This document shows positions 40,927-50,464 of a stretch of 64,000 nt of DNA, piece after piece. How positions within the stretch are numbered: the first letter of the stretch is position 1; every line of letters starts with the position of its first letter. This DNA is from Cellulomonas sp. ES6 (GTDB lineage Bacteria > Actinomycetota > Actinomycetes > Actinomycetales > Cellulomonadaceae), in the NCBI RefSeq assembly GCF_030053835.1, contig NZ_CP125655.1, positions 1,240,001 to 1,304,000 on the forward strand, read 5' to 3'. The notes under the pieces are model-generated. The model was not told the origin of the DNA. It saw nothing but the letters and a program-made list of their open reading frames with translations, and did not search any database. The translations under genes and the position numbers were made by a program.

Positions 40927-41122
40927 CGCTCCCTCCCCTGGTCCCCCGGGGCGCCCGACCTGCGCACCCGCGGCGTCCGCCACGCGTCCCCCCCAAGTGC
41001 TACCCGGCTCCGGACGGTCCTGCCACCGGAAGGCGCGCCGGGGCCGCGCGGACGGATCCCGGCGGGCGCCTGCCGGGCGCCTGCCGGGCCCCGCGGGCGC
41101 GCACCGGCCGGGCGGTGCGATC

Positions 41123-41794
41123 ATGACCGCCATGGCACACCCCACGACCCCCGCCGAGGCCTGGTCCGCGCTGCGCGACGGCAACGACCGGTTCGTCCGC
41201 GGCGAGATGGAGCACCCGTCCCAGGGCATCGACCGGCGCGCCGAGGTGAGCACCGGGCAGGCGCCGTTCGCGGTCGTCTTCGGCTGCTCGGACAGCCGCG
41301 TCGCGGCGGAGATCATCTTCGACCAGGGCCTCGGCGACGTGTTCGTCGTCCGGACGGCGGGCCACGTGCTCGACACGACCGTCATCGGCTCCATCGAGTA
41401 CGGCGTCGAGGTGCTGGGGGCCTCCCTCGTGGTCGTCCTGGGGCACGACTCGTGCGGGGCGGTGGCGGCGGCGACGGCCGCGCTGACCACCGGGGAGCTG
41501 CCGCGCGGCTTCGTGCGGGCCGTGGTCGACCGCGTGATCCCGAGCATCGTGTCGCTCGCCCACGGCCCGGACGCCGACGGGCGGCCGCGGGACCTCGCGA
41601 CGGTCGACCCCGCCGAGCTCGGGCACGAGCACGTGCGGCACACCGTCGACATGCTGCGCTCGTACTCGGTGACGCTCGCGGAGGCGATCGACGCCGGCCG
41701 GTGCGCGGTGGTGGGCGTGGAGTACGCGCTGGCCGACGGGCGCGCGCGGCTGACGACGGCCGTGGGCGAGGTGGGCGACCGGCCCGCCGCCTGA
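41123..41794 (+). CDS. beta-class carbonic anhydrase
   Basis: The intact 223-aa zinc enzyme interconverts CO2 and bicarbonate. Zinc ligands are in [13 protein letters not shown] and [11 protein letters not shown], and the Asp-Arg dyad in CSDSR is present. FVVRTAGHV and [16 protein letters not shown] are family motifs. The ATG at 41123 is followed by a second at 41132; either may be used. It stands alone between the sugar importer and fumC. Confidence 0.93.
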   Translation: MTAMAHPTTPAEAWSALRDGNDRFVRGEMEHPSQGIDRRAEVSTGQAPFAVVFGCSDSRVAAEIIFDQGLGDVFVVRTAGHVLDTTVIGSIEYGVEVLGASLVVVLGHDSCGAVAAATAALTTGELPRGFVRAVVDRVIPSIVSLAHGPDADGRPRDLATVDPAELGHEHVRHTVDMLRSYSVTLAEAIDAGRCAVVGVEYALADGRARLTTAVGEVGDRPAA

Positions 41795-41927
41795 CGGGCG
41801 CCCGCACGCCCGGCGCGCCGGTCACGCCACGCTCCGCGCCACCGGCGGGTGTGACGTGCGCCATAACCCGGGACGAAGGTCCCGGACGGCCGGGCCGGCG
41901 GCACGCGGCGGTGGCAGGATGCCGCGC

Positions 41928-43337
41928 ATGAGCCTGCACGCCGACGACGACGTCCAGTACCGCACCGAGCACGACACGATGGGCGAGGTCCGCGTCCCCG
42001 CCGCCGCGCTGTACCGCGCGCAGACCCAGCGCGCCGTCGAGAACTTCCCGATCAGCGGGACGACGCTGGAGCGCGGCCACATCGCCGCCCTGGCGCGCAT
42101 CAAGAAGGCCGCGGCCCTGGCGAACGCCGAGCTCGGCATCCTGGACCGCGCCGTCGCGGACGCGGTCGCCGCCGCGGCGGACGAGGTCGCCGACGGCCGG
42201 CACGACGCGCACTTCCCGGTGGACGTCTTCCAGACCGGCTCGGGCACGTCCTCGAACATGAACATGAACGAGGTGCTGGCGACGCTCGCGTCGCGGGCGC
42301 TGGGCGCGGACGTGCACCCCAACGACCACGTGAACGCCTCCCAGTCCTCCAACGACGTGTTCCCGACGTCCGTGCACGTCGCCGCGACGGCGGGCGCGGT
42401 GCAGGACCTGGTGCCCGCCCTCGAGCACCTCGCGGTCTCGTTCGAGCGGCTCGCCGAGCGCCACGCCGGCGACGTGAAGTCCGGCCGCACCCACCTCATG
42501 GACGCCACCCCGGTCACGTTCGGCCAGGAGTTCGGGGGTACGCGGCCGCGGTCCGCCGGGGCGTCGAGCGGTGCAGGCGGCGCTCCCCGCGTCGCGGAGG
42601 TCCCGCTCGGCGGCACGGCGGTCGGCACCGGCATCAACACCCCGGCCGGCTTCCCGCAGCGGGTCATCGCGCTGCTCGCGCAGGACACGGGGCTGCCGCT
42701 CACCGAGGCGCGCGACCACTTCGAGGCGCAGGGCGCCCGCGACGGGCTGGTCGAGCTGTCGGGCGCGCTGCGCACCATCGCCGTCAGCCTGACGAAGATC
42801 TGCAACGACCTGCGCTGGATGGGCTCCGGCCCCAACACGGGGCTCGGCGAGATCCGCATCCCCGACCTCCAGCCGGGCTCCTCGATCATGCCCGGCAAGG
42901 TCAACCCGGTGGTCCCGGAGGCCGTGCTCATGGTCGCCGCCCGGGTGGTCGGGAACGACGCGACGGTCGCCTGGGGCGGCGCGAGCGGCTCGTTCGAGCT
43001 CAACGTGCAGATCCCCGTCATGGGCCAGGCGGTGCTGGAGTCCGAGCGGCTGCTGGCGGCGGCGTGCCGGGTGCTCGCAGACCGGTGCGTCGACGGCCTG
43101 GAGGTCGACGTGGAGCGCGGCGCCGCGTACGCGGGGTCGTCGCCGTCGATCGTCACGCCGCTGAACCGGCTGATCGGCTACGAGGCCGCCGCGAAGATCG
43201 CGAAGCACGCCGTCGCGCAGGGCGTCACGGTGCGGGAGGCGGTGCTGGCGCTGGGCTACGTCGACCGCGGGGAGCTCACGGAGCAGCAGCTCGACGAGGC
43301 CCTCGACCTGCTGAGCATGACCCGCCCGAGGGCCTGA
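41928..43337 (+). CDS. fumC: class II fumarate hydratase FumC (three compensating frameshifts)
   Basis: The protein (about 470 aa) converts fumarate and malate. It shows [48 protein letters not shown] and the signature [12 protein letters not shown] with the catalytic Ser. Between EFGG and RVAEVPLGG the observed residues ([16 protein letters not shown]) do not fit the family; adding one base at each of about 42535-42540, 42571-42574 and 42583-42587 restores [17 protein letters not shown]. The three losses total one codon, so the reading frame looks open but is scrambled for 17 residues. Confidence 0.93.
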   Translation: MSLHADDDVQYRTEHDTMGEVRVPAAALYRAQTQRAVENFPISGTTLERGHIAALARIKKAAALANAELGILDRAVADAVAAAADEVADGRHDAHFPVDVFQTGSGTSSNMNMNEVLATLASRALGADVHPNDHVNASQSSNDVFPTSVHVAATAGAVQDLVPALEHLAVSFERLAERHAGDVKSGRTHLMDATPVTFGQEFGGTRPRSAGASSGAGGAPRVAEVPLGGTAVGTGINTPAGFPQRVIALLAQDTGLPLTEARDHFEAQGARDGLVELSGALRTIAVSLTKICNDLRWMGSGPNTGLGEIRIPDLQPGSSIMPGKVNPVVPEAVLMVAARVVGNDATVAWGGASGSFELNVQIPVMGQAVLESERLLAAACRVLADRCVDGLEVDVERGAAYAGSSPSIVTPLNRLIGYEAAAKIAKHAVAQGVTVREAVLALGYVDRGELTEQQLDEALDLLSMTRPRA

Positions 43338-43357
43338 GCACGCGCGGCGCCGACGGT

Positions 43358-43377
43358 CCGGGGCCGTGGGGCCCCGG
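43358..43377. terminator. hairpin between convergent fumC and marR genes
   Basis: CCGGGGCC and its complement GGCCCCGG with a 4-nt loop fill the 40-bp gap and could stop transcription from both sides. No T-tract. Confidence 0.45.
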
Positions 43378-43863
43378 CTAGGCGCCGCCCTCGACCCGCG
43401 TCAGCACCCGGGACAGCAGGGCCGCCAGCGTCGCCGCCTCGGCCGGGTCGAGGGCGCCGAGCGCCTCGGCCTCCCGTGCCAGGTGCTCGGGCATCAGCCG
43501 GTCGACCGCGGCGCGGCCGTCCGCGGTGAGCGCGAGCAGCACGCCGCGGCGGTCGCGGTGCGGGGTCGTGCGCGCCACCAGCCCGGCCCGCTCGAGCGCG
43601 TCCGCGCGCTTGGTGATAGCGGCCGGCGAGGCGGCGGTGATGGTCGACACCTCGGCGGCCCGCAGGGGGCGGCCCGCCCGGCGCAGCGCGCAGAGCACGT
43701 CGAACTCGCCCCGGGTCAGGTCCGCCACCGCGAGCGCGGCCTCGGCCCGGGCGTCGAGCAGCGCGGCGATGCGGGTGATGCGGCCGGCCACCGCGATGGG
43801 CGCGACGTCGAACGCCGGGGCCTCGCGCTCCCAGTCCTCGCGCAGGCGGTCCACGCTGTCCAC
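43378..43863 (-). CDS. MarR family transcriptional regulator
   Basis: The intact regulator (161 aa from the GTG at 43863) has helix LTRGEFDVLCALRRAG, recognition region SPAAITKRADALERAGLV and wing RTTPHRDRRGVLLALTADG. I prefer this GTG, preceded by GGTAGG, over the upstream one at 43896, which would fall next to the palindromic operator. It is divergent from the FUSC transporter-like gene and probably controls it and itself. Confidence 0.85.
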   Translation of the reverse strand: MDSVDRLREDWEREAPAFDVAPIAVAGRITRIAALLDARAEAALAVADLTRGEFDVLCALRRAGRPLRAAEVSTITAASPAAITKRADALERAGLVARTTPHRDRRGVLLALTADGRAAVDRLMPEHLAREAEALGALDPAEAATLAALLSRVLTRVEGGA

Positions 43864-43896
43864 GGCCGCCACCCTACCGAGCGTGAGTTGCTTCAC

Positions 43897-43920
43897 GAAT
43901 CATTTACCCGTGAACGATTC
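43897..43920. promoter_or_regulatory. probable MarR operator between marR and the FUSC gene
   Basis: GAATCATTTACC and CGTGAACGATTC are inverted arms matching at 9 of 12 positions, with perfect outer GAATC/GATTC. It is the most AT-rich spot of the divergent region and lies 18 bp before the FUSC start. Confidence 0.6.
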
Positions 43921-43937
43921 GGTGGCAGCATCGCCCG

Positions 43938-45158
43938 GTGCACCGCCTGTCCCTCGCCGCCGCCCTCCTGCACCCGTCCCAGCTCCGCGCCGACGTCCGG
44001 CCGCGCCCCGGCGGGCCGAGCACCCGGGAGTCCCTGGGCGGGGCGCTGCGGTGCGGGGCGAGCGTCGCGCTGGCGTTCGTGCTGGTCGCCGCGCTCGGCC
44101 GCCAGGACCTGGCCGGCTACGCCTCCCTCGGCGCGCTGGCGTCGCTGTACGGGCGCTCCAGCGGCTACGCGTGGCGGCTGCGGCTCATGGCCCTGGTCGG
44201 CACGGCGCTCACCGCCGCCGTGGCCGCGATGTCGGCGCTGTCGGCCGCGGGCGCCCCGGTGGTCGTCGAGTTGGCCGCGCTGACCCTGCTCGCCGCGGGC
44301 GCCACGGCCGGCGCCGTCGCGCTGCGCACCGGCCCGCCGGGGGCGACGATCCTCGTGTTCGCCGCCGGCGCGGGTGCCGCGGCGGCGACCGGCGCGGGCG
44401 ACGTGGCGGGGCGGGCGGTCGCGGTGGCGGGCGGCGCGCTCGTGGCCTGCCTGGTGTGCAACGCCGGCCGGGTGCTCGGCCGGCACCGCAGCCGCCCTGC
44501 CGACGCCGCGCCGCGGGTGCGGGACGTCGTGCGGGAGGGCACCGCCGGCGGCGCGGCGCTGTCGCCCACGCTCTCGGTCGCCGTGGCCGCGGCGCTCGCC
44601 GCCTCCGTCGCGGTCGCCGCCGGCTGGGGTCACCCCGCCTGGGCGGTGATGGGCGCGACCGCCGTCCTGCAGGGCGCGCACGTCCGGCACATGGGCGTCC
44701 GGGCGCTGCAGCGCGCCGCCGGGACCACCGCCGGCGTCGCGCTCGCGCTCCCGCTGCTCGACGCGCACCTGCCGTTCTGGGCCGTGGCGGCGCTGGTCGT
44801 CGTGCTGCAGACCGCCACCGAGCTGGTCGTCGCGCGGCACTACGGGGCGGCGATGCTCACCATCACACCGATGGCGCTGCTGATGACCTCGCTCGGCGCG
44901 CCGCCGGACCCCGCCCGGCTCGCGCTGGACCGGGCCCTCGACACCGCGGCGGGTGCGGTCGTCGGGCTCGTCGTCGCGGTGCTCGCGGCGCGCCCGGAGC
45001 ACGCGGGCGAGCCCGGCGCGGCGACGGCCGGCGCGGCGGCGGTGCGGATCCGTCCGGCCGGACACGCCGGGCGTGTCGGTGCGTGCGGATCCGAACGCAC
45101 CGAAAGGGGCGGCGGCAGCGGGACGGGTCAGGCGGCCCCGGTGCGGACCTCGCGCTGA
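43938..45158 (+). CDS. FUSC family membrane protein
   Basis: The intact 406-aa protein has two sets of membrane helices (about 35-165 and 205-350) around a short cytoplasmic stretch, as in FUSC/aromatic-acid exporter (YccS/AaeB) proteins. WGHPAWAVMGATAVLQGAH and QRAAGTTAGVALALPLL match the FUSC repeat. A hydrophilic tail of about 50 residues follows. Control by a divergent MarR suggests efflux of a small organic acid, an inference from family and context. The start is a GTG. Confidence 0.82.
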   Translation: MHRLSLAAALLHPSQLRADVRPRPGGPSTRESLGGALRCGASVALAFVLVAALGRQDLAGYASLGALASLYGRSSGYAWRLRLMALVGTALTAAVAAMSALSAAGAPVVVELAALTLLAAGATAGAVALRTGPPGATILVFAAGAGAAAATGAGDVAGRAVAVAGGALVACLVCNAGRVLGRHRSRPADAAPRVRDVVREGTAGGAALSPTLSVAVAAALAASVAVAAGWGHPAWAVMGATAVLQGAHVRHMGVRALQRAAGTTAGVALALPLLDAHLPFWAVAALVVVLQTATELVVARHYGAAMLTITPMALLMTSLGAPPDPARLALDRALDTAAGAVVGLVVAVLAARPEHAGEPGAATAGAAAVRIRPAGHAGRVGACGSERTERGGGSGTGQAAPVRTSR

Positions 45159-45174
45159 CCCGCCCGCCGGCGCC

Positions 45175-46524
45175 TCAGAGCTCGATGCCCTCCAGCAGCT
45201 CCGTCACGAGCGCCGCCACGGGCGACCGCTCCGAGCGCGTCAGCGTGACGTGCGCGAACAGCGGGTGGCCCTTGAGCGCCTCGATGACCGCCGCGACGCC
45301 GTCGTGCCGCCCGACCCGCAGGTTGTCCCGCTGGGCGACGTCGTGCGTGAGCACCACCCGCGAGGACTGCCCGATGCGGGACAGCACCGTGAGCAGGACG
45401 TTCCGCTCGAGCGACTGCGCCTCGTCGACGATCACGAACGCGTCGTGCAGCGAGCGCCCGCGGATGTGCGTGAGCGGCAGCACCTCGAGCAGGTCGCGGT
45501 CGATGACCTCCTCGACCACCTCGCGGCTGACCACCGCACCGAGGGTGTCGAACACCGCCTGCGCCCAGGGGTTCATCTTCTCGGACTCGTTGCCCGGCAG
45601 GTAGCCGAGGTCCTGGCCGCCGACCGCGTACAGCGGCCGGAACACCATCACCTTGCGGTGCTGCCGCCGCTCCAGCACGGCCTCGAGCCCGGCGCACAGC
45701 GCCAGCGCCGACTTGCCGGTCCCGGCCCGGCCGCCGAGCGACACGATCCCGACCTGCTCGTCCAGCAGCAGGTCGATCGCGATGCGCTGCTCGGCGCTGC
45801 GGCCGTGGAGCCCGAACACGTCCTGGTCGCCGCGGACCACCTGCACGTGCTTGTCGGCCGTCACGCGGCCCAGCGCCGAGCCGCGCGGGCTGTGGATCAC
45901 CAGACCCGTGTGGCAGGGCAGCGACGGCGCGTCCTCGACGTCCGCGAGCGGCAGGCTGTCGTGCTCCCAGAGCTGCGCCATCTGCTGCTCGGTGAGGTCG
46001 AGCGCGTCCATCCCCGTCCACCCGGAGTCGACGGCGAGCTCGTGGCGGTACTCCTCGGCGCGCAGCCCGATCGCCGAGGCCTTGATGCGCATCGGCAGGT
46101 CCTTGGACACGACCGTCACGTCGCGACCCTCCGCCGCGAGGTTGGCCGCGCACGCCAGGATCCGGGTGTCGTTGTCGCCGAGCCGGAACCCGGCCGGCAG
46201 CACGCCGGGGTCGATGTGGTTCAGCTCCACCCGCAGCGTCCCGCCCTGGTCGCCGATCGGCAGCGGCGCGTCCAGGCGCCCGTGCTGCACCCGCAGGTCG
46301 TCGAGCATCCGCAGGGCGGCGCGGGCGAAGTACCCGAGCTCGGCGTGGTGCCGCTTGCCCTCCAGCTCGGTGATCACGACGACGGGGAGCACCACGTCGT
46401 GCTCGGCGAACCGCAGGATCGCCCGGGGGTCGGACAGCAGGACGGACGTGTCGAGGACGTGTGTCCGGCGCCCCTCCCCCGGCTGCTCGATCGAGGTGGT
46501 GGCGGTTCCCAGCTTGCTGACCAC
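45175..46524 (-). CDS. phoH: PhoH family protein with N-terminal PIN domain (PhoH2-type)
   Basis: The intact 449-aa protein fuses a PIN RNase domain ([18 protein letters not shown] at the start, [33 protein letters not shown]) to a PhoH ATPase domain ([42 protein letters not shown]). Mycobacterial PhoH2 unwinds and cleaves RNA. It is convergent with the FUSC gene, 16 bp away, and has a 278-bp upstream region in which I see no clear operator. Confidence 0.93.
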   Translation of the reverse strand: MVSKLGTATTSIEQPGEGRRTHVLDTSVLLSDPRAILRFAEHDVVLPVVVITELEGKRHHAELGYFARAALRMLDDLRVQHGRLDAPLPIGDQGGTLRVELNHIDPGVLPAGFRLGDNDTRILACAANLAAEGRDVTVVSKDLPMRIKASAIGLRAEEYRHELAVDSGWTGMDALDLTEQQMAQLWEHDSLPLADVEDAPSLPCHTGLVIHSPRGSALGRVTADKHVQVVRGDQDVFGLHGRSAEQRIAIDLLLDEQVGIVSLGGRAGTGKSALALCAGLEAVLERRQHRKVMVFRPLYAVGGQDLGYLPGNESEKMNPWAQAVFDTLGAVVSREVVEEVIDRDLLEVLPLTHIRGRSLHDAFVIVDEAQSLERNVLLTVLSRIGQSSRVVLTHDVAQRDNLRVGRHDGVAAVIEALKGHPLFAHVTLTRSERSPVAALVTELLEGIEL

Positions 46525-46802
46525 GGCAGGCTCCCTCCGGCGCCGATCAGCGCCGCATCGGGCCCCTCGCGCCGTCCGTGCCCCGTGGGGCGGTGCGACG
46601 CGCGGTGACGGGACGAGGGCGGCCGGCGCGGGCGTCGGGCCACGACCGGCCCTCCTCCCGGAGCGGATGCTCCATGGGCTGGCCTCCCCGGGACGGCGGG
46701 CGCCGTCCGTTGCTCTCGGACGCTACGCCCAGCCGGCGGGGGTGCGGCGCGCGCGACACGCCCGCGGCGCGGCGCGAAACCTGATGTTCACCCGGCGGGC
46801 GC

Positions 46803-47603
46803 CTACCGGCCGTGCCGGCGCTCCCGCGCGGCGTAGTCGCGCACGGCGCGCAGGAAGTCGACCCGCCGGAAGTCCGGCCAGTACGCCTCGCAGAAGTAGT
46901 ACTCCGAGTGCACCGACTGCCAGAGCATGAACCCCCCGAGCCGCTGCTCCCCGGAGGTGCGGATGACCAGGTCCGGGTCGGGCTGGCCCTTCGTGTACAG
47001 GTGGTCCGCGATGTGCTCCACGTCGAACGTCGCGGCGATCTCGTCCAGCGACGCACCCTCGGCCGCGCGCTCGGCGAGGTAGGACCGCACCGCGTCGGCG
47101 ATCTCGCGGCGGCCGCCGTAGCCGATCGCGACGTTCACGTGCAGCCCGGCGACGTCGGCGGTCGCGGACTCGGCGTCCCGCAGGATGCCGCGCGTCCGCT
47201 CCGGCAGGAGGTCGAGCGACCCGACGGCCTGCAGCCGCCACTGCCGCGTCGCCGCGAGCTCGCGCACGGCGTCCTCGATGATGCCGAGCAGCGCCTCGAG
47301 CTCCTCGGGGTCCCGCGTGAGGTTGTCGGTCGAGAGCATCCAGAGCGTGACGACCTCGACGCCGACCTCCTCGCCCCACTGCAGCAGGTCCGCGATCCGG
47401 TCGGCGCCGCGCCGGTGCCCGGTGGCGGTCGACTCCCCGAGCTGGCGGGCCCAGCGCCGGTTGCCGTCGAGGATGACCCCGACGTGCCGGGGCACCCGGT
47501 CGCGTGGCAGCGAGGCGGCCAGCCGACGCTCGTACAACCCGTAGAGCGGGTGGGGCAGGCGCACGCGCGGAACTCCTTCGCCGGGAGGGGTGGCGGTGCT
47601 CAC
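46803..47603 (-). CDS. uppS: isoprenyl transferase (cis-prenyltransferase, UppS family)
   Basis: The intact 266-aa enzyme has HVGVILDGNRRWARQLG with the catalytic Asp, GHRRGADRIADLLQW, LWMLSTDNLTRDPEEL and the C-terminal PDLVIRTSGEQRLGGFML and SEYYFCEAYWPDF. It condenses IPP with an allylic diphosphate in Z configuration for polyprenyl carriers. The position matches mycobacterial Rv1086, a short-chain Z-farnesyl diphosphate synthase, so chain length is uncertain. It is divergent from trhA. Confidence 0.93.
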   Translation of the reverse strand: MSTATPPGEGVPRVRLPHPLYGLYERRLAASLPRDRVPRHVGVILDGNRRWARQLGESTATGHRRGADRIADLLQWGEEVGVEVVTLWMLSTDNLTRDPEELEALLGIIEDAVRELAATRQWRLQAVGSLDLLPERTRGILRDAESATADVAGLHVNVAIGYGGRREIADAVRSYLAERAAEGASLDEIAATFDVEHIADHLYTKGQPDPDLVIRTSGEQRLGGFMLWQSVHSEYYFCEAYWPDFRRVDFLRAVRDYAARERRHGR

Positions 47604-47688
47604 GCTACCGCCCGGCGGACCCCCGACGGCCGCGCGGACGGAGGGCGCGCGGAGGAGAACTCGTGCAGGTGCACGAACCTACGCACCC

Positions 47689-47712
47689 GTAACCTACGCA
47701 TTCGTAGGTTAC
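47689..47712. promoter_or_regulatory. palindromic operator upstream of trhA
   Basis: GTAACCTACG, CATT and the exact complement CGTAGGTTAC form 10-bp arms. A further half-site AACCTACG lies at 47676-47683. The form resembles TetR-family operators. No regulator gene is adjacent, so it would be controlled from elsewhere. Confidence 0.7.
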
Positions 47713-47751
47713 GCTGCAGCCGACGTCACCGAGCCGAGGAGGGGATGCGCC

Positions 47752-48423
47752 GTGAAGGTCACCGAGACCGCCGAGCAGGTCGCGCAGGCCGTCAAGCCGC
47801 GGCTGCGCGGGTGGATCCACGCCGGCATGTTCCCGCTGGCCACCGCCGCGTCCGTCGTCCTGGTCGTGCTCGCGCCCACCGCCCCGCTCACGATCGCCTC
47901 GGCGGTCTTCGGCGGGGCCGCCATGCTGCTGTTCGGCACCAGCGCCGTCTACCACCGCGGCACGTGGTCGCCCCGGGTCGCCGGCGTCCTGCGCCGCATG
48001 GACCACACGAACATCTTCCTCGTCATCGCCGGCACCTACACCCCGCTCGCCGTCGCGCTGCTCCCGGCGGCCACCGCCCAGACACTGCTCGTCATCGTGT
48101 GGTCCGGGGCGCTCGTCGGGCTGCTCGCGCGCGTGTTCTGGCTCGGGGCCCCGCGCTGGGTGTACGTGCCCGTGTACATCGCCCTCGGCTGGGTGGCGGT
48201 GTGGTTCCTGCCGGCGTTCGGTCGCGCGCCCAACGGCGGCCCCGAGGTCGTGTGGCTCGTCGCCGCCGGCGGCCTCGCGTACACGGTCGGCGCCGTCGTC
48301 TACGGGCTGAAGCGGCCGAACCCCAGCCCCCGCTGGTTCGGGTTCCACGAGATCTTCCACCTGCTCACCGTCGTCGGGTTCAGCTGCCACTACGCGGCCG
48401 CCGCGCTGGCGGTGCTGCGCTGA
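47752..48423 (+). CDS. trhA: TrhA/hemolysin III family (PAQR) membrane protein
   Basis: The intact 223-aa protein has seven membrane helices and the PAQR metal-site motifs: AVYHRGTW, DHTNIFLVIAGTYTP and GFHEIFHLLTVVGFSCHY. TrhA is linked to membrane fluidity homeostasis in bacteria. The GTG at 47752 has the ribosome site GAGGAGG ten bases upstream. A TetR-like palindrome sits just before. An alarmone synthetase gene starts 24 bp downstream. Confidence 0.9.
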   Translation: MKVTETAEQVAQAVKPRLRGWIHAGMFPLATAASVVLVVLAPTAPLTIASAVFGGAAMLLFGTSAVYHRGTWSPRVAGVLRRMDHTNIFLVIAGTYTPLAVALLPAATAQTLLVIVWSGALVGLLARVFWLGAPRWVYVPVYIALGWVAVWFLPAFGRAPNGGPEVVWLVAAGGLAYTVGAVVYGLKRPNPSPRWFGFHEIFHLLTVVGFSCHYAAAALAVLR

Positions 48424-48446
48424 CCTCTGCGGTTACGGTGGAGGTC

Positions 48447-49220
48447 ATGTCCGCCGTGCAGCCCGTCCGCGACGTCCCCGACCCCGCGCAGGTCCGCGCG
48501 CTGGTGCGCGAGATGCGCCGCCTCGCCCTGACGTACAAGTTCGGGATCGACGAGGTCATGACGAAGATCGCGATCCTGCGGGACGAGTTCCTCCACATGC
48601 AGGACGACAACCCCGTGGAGCACGTCGGGTCGCGGCTGAAGTCGTTCGAGTCCATCGCGGCCAAGTGCCGGCGCAAGGGCATCCCGCTCGACCCGGACGC
48701 CGTGCGCGCCCAGATGTTCGACATCGCCGGCGTGCGGGTGACGTGCTCGTTCGTGTCGGACATCTACCGGCTGCGGGACATGCTGATCGGCCAGGGCGAC
48801 CTCACCCTGCTCGAGGAGCGCGACTACATCGCCCACCCCAAGCCGAACGGCTACCAGTCGCTCCACCTCATCGTCCAGGTGCCGGTGTACCTGTCCGACC
48901 GCGTCGAGGACGTCGTCGTGGAGATCCAGCTCCGGACCATCGCCATGGACTTCTGGGCGAGCCTCGAGCACAAGATCTACTACAAGTACGCCGGCCAGGT
49001 GCCCCGCCACCTCACGGACTCGCTCAAGCTCGCGGCCGACGTGGCGGCGTCGCTCGACACGTCGATGGAGCGCATCCACCACGAGGTCAAGGCGCTGGCG
49101 GGCGAGCAGCCGGTGCCCGGCCCCGGGGCCGACGACGCGCTCAGCCCGGAGGACCTCATGCGGTCGTTCTGGCCCGCGCCCGACACGCAGCTCGACGGCG
49201 AGGGCCGCCCCCGCGTCTGA
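48447..49220 (+). CDS. small alarmone synthetase (RelP/RelQ-type GTP pyrophosphokinase)
   Basis: The intact 257-aa protein has only the (p)ppGpp synthetase domain: HVGSRLKSFESIAAKCRRKG, FDIAGVRVTCSFVSDIYRL, KPNGYQSLHLIVQVP and VEIQLRTIAMDFWASLEHK. No HD hydrolase, TGS or ACT domain is present, so it is a stand-alone synthetase that transfers pyrophosphate from ATP to GDP or GTP. It may be cotranscribed with trhA. Confidence 0.92.
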   Translation: MSAVQPVRDVPDPAQVRALVREMRRLALTYKFGIDEVMTKIAILRDEFLHMQDDNPVEHVGSRLKSFESIAAKCRRKGIPLDPDAVRAQMFDIAGVRVTCSFVSDIYRLRDMLIGQGDLTLLEERDYIAHPKPNGYQSLHLIVQVPVYLSDRVEDVVVEIQLRTIAMDFWASLEHKIYYKYAGQVPRHLTDSLKLAADVAASLDTSMERIHHEVKALAGEQPVPGPGADDALSPEDLMRSFWPAPDTQLDGEGRPRV

Positions 49221-49232
49221 CCGGCGTCCGGG

Positions 49233-50057
49233 TCAGGCGACCGGGACGACGCGGTACCGGCGATGGTCCAGCGACGGGTTCACCGCGCGCACGTCGGCGA
49301 GCGCCGAGGGGTCCAGGTCGACCGTGCGCAGCTCCGGCTCCGTGCCCAGCTCGAGCCCGGCGACGCCGTCCGGGCCGACGACGAGGGACCGGCCCGTCAC
49401 GCCGCGCCCGGCCTGGCCGACCGCGAGGACCACCACGGTGTTCTCGATGGCGCGCGCCGTCGCCAGCGTCCGCCAGTGATGCTCCTTGAGGGGACCCGCC
49501 GCCCACGCCGCCGGGACCACCAGCACGTCCGCCCCCGCGTCGACCGCGCGCCGCGCCGACTCGGGGAACCGCAGGTCGTAGCAGGTGAGCACGCCGAACC
49601 GCAGGCCGGCGACGTCGAGCGTCAGCGGGGCGGCGTCGGCCGGCCCGGGCTCCAGCCGGTCGGACTCGCGGTGCCCGAACGCGTCGTACAGGTGCACCTT
49701 GCGGTAGACGCCGACGACCGCGCCCGCGGCGTCCACCGCGACGACGGCGTTCGCCGCACGGTCCGCCCGGGACCCCGGGAGGGTGGTGCCGGCGACCACC
49801 GCGACGCCGTGGGCGGCGGCACGCTCGCGCAGCGACGAGACGAACGGGCCGTCGAGCGGCTCGGCGTGCTCCGGCCCGGTGCCGCGCGGGTCGAACCCCG
49901 AGGCGTACTCCGGCAGCACGAGCACGTCGGCCCGGGCGCGCGCCGCGGTGTCGAAGGCCCGCCGGACCACCTCGCGGTTCGCGTCGTGGTCGTCGCTGAC
50001 CCGCAGCTGGCCGAGCGTCACCCGCACGGCGGGCCGGACGGGCGGGTCGACGGTCAC
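49233..50057 (-). CDS. carbon-nitrogen hydrolase (nitrilase superfamily)
   Basis: The intact 274-aa amidase has the catalytic triad Glu (LVLPEYASGF), Lys (GVYRKVHLYD) and Cys (GVLTCYDLRFPE). It resembles Nit-type omega-amidases that remove deaminated glutathione or alpha-ketoglutaramate, but the substrate cannot be fixed. Its GTG start overlaps the upstream small gene, so it is the last gene of the mca operon. Confidence 0.88.
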   Translation of the reverse strand: MTVDPPVRPAVRVTLGQLRVSDDHDANREVVRRAFDTAARARADVLVLPEYASGFDPRGTGPEHAEPLDGPFVSSLRERAAAHGVAVVAGTTLPGSRADRAANAVVAVDAAGAVVGVYRKVHLYDAFGHRESDRLEPGPADAAPLTLDVAGLRFGVLTCYDLRFPESARRAVDAGADVLVVPAAWAAGPLKEHHWRTLATARAIENTVVVLAVGQAGRGVTGRSLVVGPDGVAGLELGTEPELRTVDLDPSALADVRAVNPSLDHRRYRVVPVA

Positions 50058-50464
50058 GGGCGGTCCCGGTCCTCGGGCGCCGGGTCGTCGGCCGGGGCGG
50101 CGGGCGGGAGGTCGTCGGGCGCGTCACCGACGCCGGGCGCCGGCGTGCCGCCCCCGGCCTCGGCCTCGGCCTCCTCGAGCCGGCGGGCGTTGCGCTCCAC
50201 GACGCGCAGGTGCCGCACCAGCGAGAACGCCAGGGCGATCACCGCGGCCGCCACGGCGAACGTCACCAGGAAGCCGAGCAGGCCCGGCGACGTCTGGTCC
50301 TCCGGCGGGATCTCGACCGTGCTGGGCGACGGCGACGGCTCCGCGGCCCCCGGCACCAGGAGCGCGACGGGGACCGGGACCACCGCGTGCACCGCCTCGC
50401 CGAGCGCGCCGCCCGCCTGCAGCACCGCCCCGTGGGCGACGGCGATCAGCGTGGTGGCGCTCAT
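50054..50464 (-). CDS. small membrane protein downstream of mca
   Basis: The 136-aa protein has two hydrophobic segments (residues about 5-40 and 64-86) around a Ser/Pro linker (EPSPSPSTVEIPP) and a Pro/Asp-rich tail. It occupies the place of the small conserved gene after mca in mycobacteria (Rv1083, from memory). Its ATG overlaps the mca stop (ATGA), and it overlaps the nitrilase start. Function unknown. Confidence 0.72.
   Translation of the reverse strand: MSATTLIAVAHGAVLQAGGALGEAVHAVVPVPVALLVPGAAEPSPSPSTVEIPPEDQTSPGLLGFLVTFAVAAAVIALAFSLVRHLRVVERNARRLEEAEAEAGGGTPAPGVGDAPDDLPPAAPADDPAPEDRDRP

Noticed and set aside
46525..46802. An RNA gene or small ORF between phoH and uppS.
   Set aside because: No cloverleaf, conserved RNA fold or family-like peptide was seen; it is most likely the phoH promoter region.
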